A DNA stretch of 64,000 nucleotides from Planctomycetota bacterium (GTDB lineage Bacteria; Planctomycetota; UBA1135; UBA2386): contig JACKHZ010000010.1 of NCBI GenBank assembly GCA_020638735.1, forward strand, positions 1 through 64,000, written 5' to 3'. The notes under the pieces were generated by a model. It had not been told where the DNA came from. It did not search any database and worked only from the letters and a program-made list of their open reading frames with translations. Made by a program: the position numbers and the translations under genes. Numbering within the stretch: position 1 is the stretch's first letter; every line of letters begins with the position of its first letter. Positions 60,324-64,000 of the stretch are shown piece after piece.

Positions 60324-62837
60324 ATGGCTGTCCAAGCGTTGGACGGTGCCGTCCATCGCGGCAAAGGAATGGCTCGAACTGGCGACAACCTGCCCACAGG
60401 CTTCCTCGGTCCCGCGAAGGGCTGGGGCAGCCTCGTGCCCGACGCGACGCGCGTGCTGCGGCTGCCGCAGCCGGCGACGCGCGAGCTCGTCGGCCAGGGG
60501 CCGTTCGAGCTGATCGAGCTGCGCGCCCTCACCGAGTCGATGGGCCGCGTCGAGGACGCGCTGCAGCAGCTGGCGGCCAATCTGATCGACGGCGGCACGC
60601 TGCTCTGCGACATCGACAACGTGCAGTCGGCGCGCATGCTGCGCATGGTCGTCGAGGGTCGGCCGGGTCAGTTCGACCCCGTCGGCAGCTCGCAGGACCC
60701 GTCGCAGGTGCTGCCGCTGCGCCGCGTGCTGGCGGCCGCCGCGGCCGCCGGGCTGTGCGTGCGCGACGTGCTTCGCGTGCCTTCGGGCGCCGCCGAGTTC
60801 CCGCCGCGCATGATCCGCGACCTGTTCGCGTCCGGCATGATGCCGGTCGACTGGCTCGACGGCGCGCCGCCGTCACGGTTCTGGCTGCAGTGCGAGAAGG
60901 TCCCGACCCTGGCCGGCTCGGTGTTGCTCGCCGGTGACGACATCGCCGCCCGCGAACGCACCACCGAAGCGCTGCGCAGCTACCTGCCGGCGGACTGGGA
61001 GATCCTGTTCGGCGAAGCGGTCGGTGAGTGCGCGCAGTGGAACCGCGCCGTCGCGCAGGCGCGCGGCGACGTGGTGTGGTTCGTGCGGGCCGGCATGACG
61101 CCGGACGAAGCGACCTTCGCGGCCCTGTCGGTGCACGCCGGCGTCGGCCCCGCGATCGCGGCTCCGGGTGGGCTGCCCGCGGCGCAAGGCGACATCGCCG
61201 GCGTGATGCTGCCGCGCCTCGACGTGCTGCTGGTCGGACCGCTGCCGGAGCGCTTCGAGAACACCCGCGTCGCGCTCGAGGACTACGTGATGCGCGTCGA
61301 CAGCAAGCTGCCGGCGCCGATCCCGGTCGACGTCGCGCTCGACGTGCCGCCGCCGCCGGTCGAACGGCCGGAGCGCTTCGCGGTCGAGACCGAGGACATG
61401 GTCGGGCGGTGGGCGCCGGTCGAGGACGCGATCGCGTCGTCGGCGGCGAACCCGTCGACCGTCGCCGTCGCCGAGGCCGCGTGTCCCGCGCCGTGGCAGG
61501 GCAGGAAGCCACGCATCTCGCTGTGCATGATCGCGCGCAACGAGGAGCGCTTCCTCGACGGCTGCCTGCAGCGCGCGAAGGACGCCTTCGACGAGCTGAT
61601 CCTGGTCGACACCGGTTCGACCGATCGCACCGTCTCGATCGCCGAGTCGTACGGCGCCAAGGTGCTGTTCCAGAACTGGCAGGACGACTTCTCCAAGCCG
61701 CGCAACCTCGGCCTCGAGGCGGCGACCGGCGACTGGATCCTGGTGCTCGACGCCGACGAGTTCTTGCAGCCCGGCGCGTGCGAACGCATGCGCGAGCTGG
61801 TCGAGGACCCGAAGACGCTCGGCGTGCACATGCGCTTCGTCAACGACTACGGCAACGGCAAGACGATCGGCGTGATGATGGTGCGGCTGTTCCGCAACCT
61901 GCCGGGCATCCACTACCAGAACATCATCCACGAGCAGGTCACGCCGAGCCTGCAGGCGATCGGCGAGCCCAAGGGCTTGATCCTGCGCGGGTCCGAGATC
62001 GAGGTCGTGCACCACGGCTACAGCGACGAGGTGATGACCTCGCGCGACAAGACGGCGCGCAACGAGCGGCTGTTCCAGCGGCAGCTCCAGGACGCACCGG
62101 ACGACATCTACAACCACTACAAGTACGGCGACTTCCTGCGTCGCGTGCCCGGCCGCAGCGCCGACGCGCGCCGGCTGCTCGACCGCTGCTTCGACCTGAT
62201 CCTCGCCGCGTCGCCGACGCTGCCGCGCAGCCTGCCGTACGCCGGCGAGGTCGCGGCGCTGTGCGCGCTCGAGGCCGAACGCGCCGGCGACGGCGCGCGC
62301 GCCCGCGAGGTCCTCGACGTCGCGCTGCGACGCTTCGTGCCGACGCCCAACCTGCACTACCTCGCCGCCAGCCTGGCGCTCGTCGACGGCCGCAGCGAGA
62401 CCGCGATCCATCACTACCGGCGCTGCCTCGCCTACCGCGGCCAGGTCCTGGTCGTGCCGATCCAGGAGGGCATCACCAGCTACGTGTCGCTGGTCGGCAT
62501 CGCCCAGGCGTGGCTGCAGCGCGGCGACCACGCCCGCGCCCGCCGGCTGATGGAGCAGGCGATCGCGATCGCGCCCGACTACGAGGTCGCGTACCTCGCG
62601 CTGTCGCGGCTCTGGCTCGAGGCGGGCGACGTCGCGCGCGCGCTGTCGACGCTGACCGGCTACCTGGACGAGCACCCGGAGAGCCCGGGCGCCTGCCAAC
62701 AGACCATGCTCATCCTGCACCGGCTCGGCAGAACCGACGCCGCGCGGCAGATGGGCCGACACACCGTGCGCTTGCTCGAGGCGCGTGCCCTCGATCACGA
62801 AGCAGCCGCAGTCAACGAGATCCTGGCCAGACTCTGA
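60324..62837 (+). CDS. Multidomain glycosyltransferase (family 2) with TPR C-terminus
   Basis: 837 residues. The N-terminal ~180 residues resemble a methyltransferase-derived fold (LIDGGTLLCDIDN ... VLPLRRVLAAAA) without a clear SAM motif. Residues about 195-330 form a degenerate GT-like domain. The GT2 core (about 390-600) has SLCMIARNEERFLDGCL, LVDTGSTDRTVSIA and LVLDADEF, the metal-binding DxD. TPR units follow (about 590-837). It could glycosylate a surface protein such as flagellin, but no flagellin gene is adjacent. ATG 60369 is an alternative start. Confidence 0.78.
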   Translation: MAVQALDGAVHRGKGMARTGDNLPTGFLGPAKGWGSLVPDATRVLRLPQPATRELVGQGPFELIELRALTESMGRVEDALQQLAANLIDGGTLLCDIDNVQSARMLRMVVEGRPGQFDPVGSSQDPSQVLPLRRVLAAAAAAGLCVRDVLRVPSGAAEFPPRMIRDLFASGMMPVDWLDGAPPSRFWLQCEKVPTLAGSVLLAGDDIAARERTTEALRSYLPADWEILFGEAVGECAQWNRAVAQARGDVVWFVRAGMTPDEATFAALSVHAGVGPAIAAPGGLPAAQGDIAGVMLPRLDVLLVGPLPERFENTRVALEDYVMRVDSKLPAPIPVDVALDVPPPPVERPERFAVETEDMVGRWAPVEDAIASSAANPSTVAVAEAACPAPWQGRKPRISLCMIARNEERFLDGCLQRAKDAFDELILVDTGSTDRTVSIAESYGAKVLFQNWQDDFSKPRNLGLEAATGDWILVLDADEFLQPGACERMRELVEDPKTLGVHMRFVNDYGNGKTIGVMMVRLFRNLPGIHYQNIIHEQVTPSLQAIGEPKGLILRGSEIEVVHHGYSDEVMTSRDKTARNERLFQRQLQDAPDDIYNHYKYGDFLRRVPGRSADARRLLDRCFDLILAASPTLPRSLPYAGEVAALCALEAERAGDGARAREVLDVALRRFVPTPNLHYLAASLALVDGRSETAIHHYRRCLAYRGQVLVVPIQEGITSYVSLVGIAQAWLQRGDHARARRLMEQAIAIAPDYEVAYLALSRLWLEAGDVARALSTLTGYLDEHPESPGACQQTMLILHRLGRTDAARQMGRHTVRLLEARALDHEAAAVNEILARL

Positions 62838-62871
62838 TGGCCGTGACACCCCCCCGGAGATGGAGACGAAG

Positions 62872-63498
62872 ATGACCACGATGACCCAGAAGCCGACGGC
62901 TGCGCCGTCGATCACCCCCAACAGTGGGTTCCCGACGATCCCGACCCGGATCCGCGACATGCGCGACGCCCAGGTGCCGCCGCTGGTCGTGTCGCCGGCC
63001 GCGGAGCAGGACAAGCAGGCCGTCTGCCAGAGCCTGTCGGAGCTCGGCATCAAGCTCGCCGAGGTGCACCGCACCGCGGCCGAGGCCTACCTGTCGCAGG
63101 CGATGTACGACGAGGCGCTGCCGCACCTGGGCGCCGCCGCGACGTTCTCCCCGACCGAGATGGAGTACCACCTCCAGTACGGCTTCGTGCAGTACCTCAC
63201 CGGCGACGACATCGGCGCCATCAAGTCGTTCAACACCGTCATCGCCGCCGACGAGAACCACGGCGAGGCCTGGTTCAACCTGGGCATGGTGCTGTTCGGC
63301 CAGGAGCAGCACAGCGAGGCCGAATACTGCTTCTCGCGCGCCTGCCAGATCGACGGCAAGGACGCCCAGACCTGGAACAACCGCGGCGTCTGCCTGTGGC
63401 GCATGGAGCGCCTCGACGACGCGCGCACGTGCTTCCAGAACGCGATCAAGATCGACCCGAACGACGCCGACGCGAAGTACAACCTGAGCGCGATCTGA
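62872..63498 (+). CDS. TPR protein
   Basis: 208 residues. After an extended N-terminus (1-60) come about four TPR units (e.g. AEAYLSQAMYDEALPHLGAA, AWFNLGMVLFGQEQHSEAEY, TWNNRGVCLWRMERLDDART, CFQNAIKIDPNDADAKYNLS). ATG 62872 has a well-placed GGAG 6 nt upstream and is preferred over ATG 62860. It follows the TPR-bearing glycosyltransferase by 34 nt, so the two are probably linked. Confidence 0.8.
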   Translation: MTTMTQKPTAAPSITPNSGFPTIPTRIRDMRDAQVPPLVVSPAAEQDKQAVCQSLSELGIKLAEVHRTAAEAYLSQAMYDEALPHLGAAATFSPTEMEYHLQYGFVQYLTGDDIGAIKSFNTVIAADENHGEAWFNLGMVLFGQEQHSEAEYCFSRACQIDGKDAQTWNNRGVCLWRMERLDDARTCFQNAIKIDPNDADAKYNLSAI

Positions 63499-63660
63499 AC
63501 GGGGCCGTCACGGTAGTCGAACGGCGCGTGCGACGAGCGCGCGCCGGGTGACGACCTGTGTCAGGTGCGCGGCAGAGCCTTCCCGGCCTCACGGTCGGCG
63601 GGCTCTGCCGCTGCGTACGCCGGCGGCTTCGCGAGTCGGTCGGCGATAGGCTTCGCGACG

Positions 63661-63939
63661 ATGCAGCCGTCCGTCGAGCAGGAGATCGTCACGAACGTCG
63701 CCGACGAGCCGAACGGCCGCAGCATTGCGTGGCTTTGCCGGTTCGTCCGCAGCCACGGCTGCGACGGGCCGATGCTCGTGTTGCGCAAGATGGTGCGCGC
63801 CGGGTTCGTCGTGCTGGTCGACGTCGATGGCGAACCGCTGCCGGAATGGCGCTGCGAAGAGGTCTGGCGCAACGGCAGCGAGGAGGCGTCGGTGCGCGTC
63901 GTCGCCACGGACGCGGGAGTCGATTGGGGCTACAGTTGA
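63661..63939 (+). CDS. Small hypothetical protein
   Basis: 92 residues from ATG 63661; a longer frame from 63565 adds unlikely sequence. It has a hydrophobic strand (MVRAGFVVLVDVDGEPLPEW) but no signal or membrane span. It is not recognised. Coding is supported by length and residue use only. Confidence 0.4.
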   Translation: MQPSVEQEIVTNVADEPNGRSIAWLCRFVRSHGCDGPMLVLRKMVRAGFVVLVDVDGEPLPEWRCEEVWRNGSEEASVRVVATDAGVDWGYS

Positions 63940-63955
63940 CGATCGGGACTGCGCC

Positions 63956-64000
63956 ATGGTCGATCGTCGCAAGCACGCACCTGCCGCCTTCGGGCTCTAC
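63956..64000 (+). CDS. Start of a gene cut by the window end
   Basis: ATG 63956 opens a frame of 15 codons to the window edge (MVDRRKHAPAAFGLY). It begins 16 nt after the stop of the previous small gene. No product can be named. Confidence 0.3.
   Translation, partial: MVDRRKHAPAAFGLY

Overview
The window is high in G+C and densely packed with genes. Neighbouring genes very often overlap by four bases (GTGA or ATGA). The gene set includes a secreted type I sulfatase, FG-GAP/VCBS proteins, hpnCDE squalene synthesis, a serpin, secretin-N-domain proteins, a GspG pseudopilin and a flagellar export cluster with many short lipoproteins. This mix best fits Planctomycetota or a similar deep-branching Gram-negative lineage. 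Myxococcota or Acidobacteriota cannot be excluded from sequence alone. I see no rRNA, tRNA, CRISPR array or insertion sequence.

Left part (1-20 kb). The left edge has a less G+C-rich open frame beside what looks like a truncated lipoprotein gene. Then come a Cys-rich mini-lipoprotein, a sulfatase and an UPF1/IGHMBP2-like helicase. A coupled unit follows: ligA, a 39-residue membrane peptide and an APH/P-loop kinase. Next are a DUF4388 protein, a secreted tandem thioredoxin, a DUF669/SSB-like protein, hpnC-hpnD-hpnE, a GT-C membrane protein, a secreted serpin, an epimerase and a secreted toroid-fold protein.

Middle (20-35 kb). A four-gene unit encodes a fused ABC transporter, a double-PDZ lipoprotein and two secreted FG-GAP proteins. 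It is followed by an aminotransferase coupled to a PIG-L deacetylase, two tandem secretin-N-domain proteins without a secretin barrel, a GDPD-like lipoprotein, an Old Yellow Enzyme and a TPR membrane protein.

Flagellar/chemotaxis block (35-50 kb, mostly minus strand). Operon 1 runs fliO-fliP-fliQ-fliR-flhB-flhA-flhF-fleN-like, then a membrane protein, a FliA-type sigma factor, two small proteins and two lipoproteins. A near-consensus sigma-54 promoter sits just before fliO. Operon 2 runs a second FliA-family sigma factor, cheY, cheX and a CheC-like protein fused to a pseudo-receiver. Its long leader carries a sequence I recognise as a class I cyclic-di-GMP (GEMM-I) riboswitch, with a sigma-28-like promoter upstream. 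A 64-residue protein resembling a lone histidine-kinase dimerisation helix lies between the two operons on the other strand. Together this suggests that c-di-GMP, sigma-54 and two flagellar sigma factors control motility.

Right part (50-64 kb). Housekeeping genes (apt, ispH, nadE, birA) are mixed with membrane and secreted proteins: a multi-TM protein, an AsmA-like protein, a Fic-fold protein that has lost its catalytic motif, GspG, a multidomain glycosyltransferase with TPRs, and a TPR protein. The last gene is cut by the window end.
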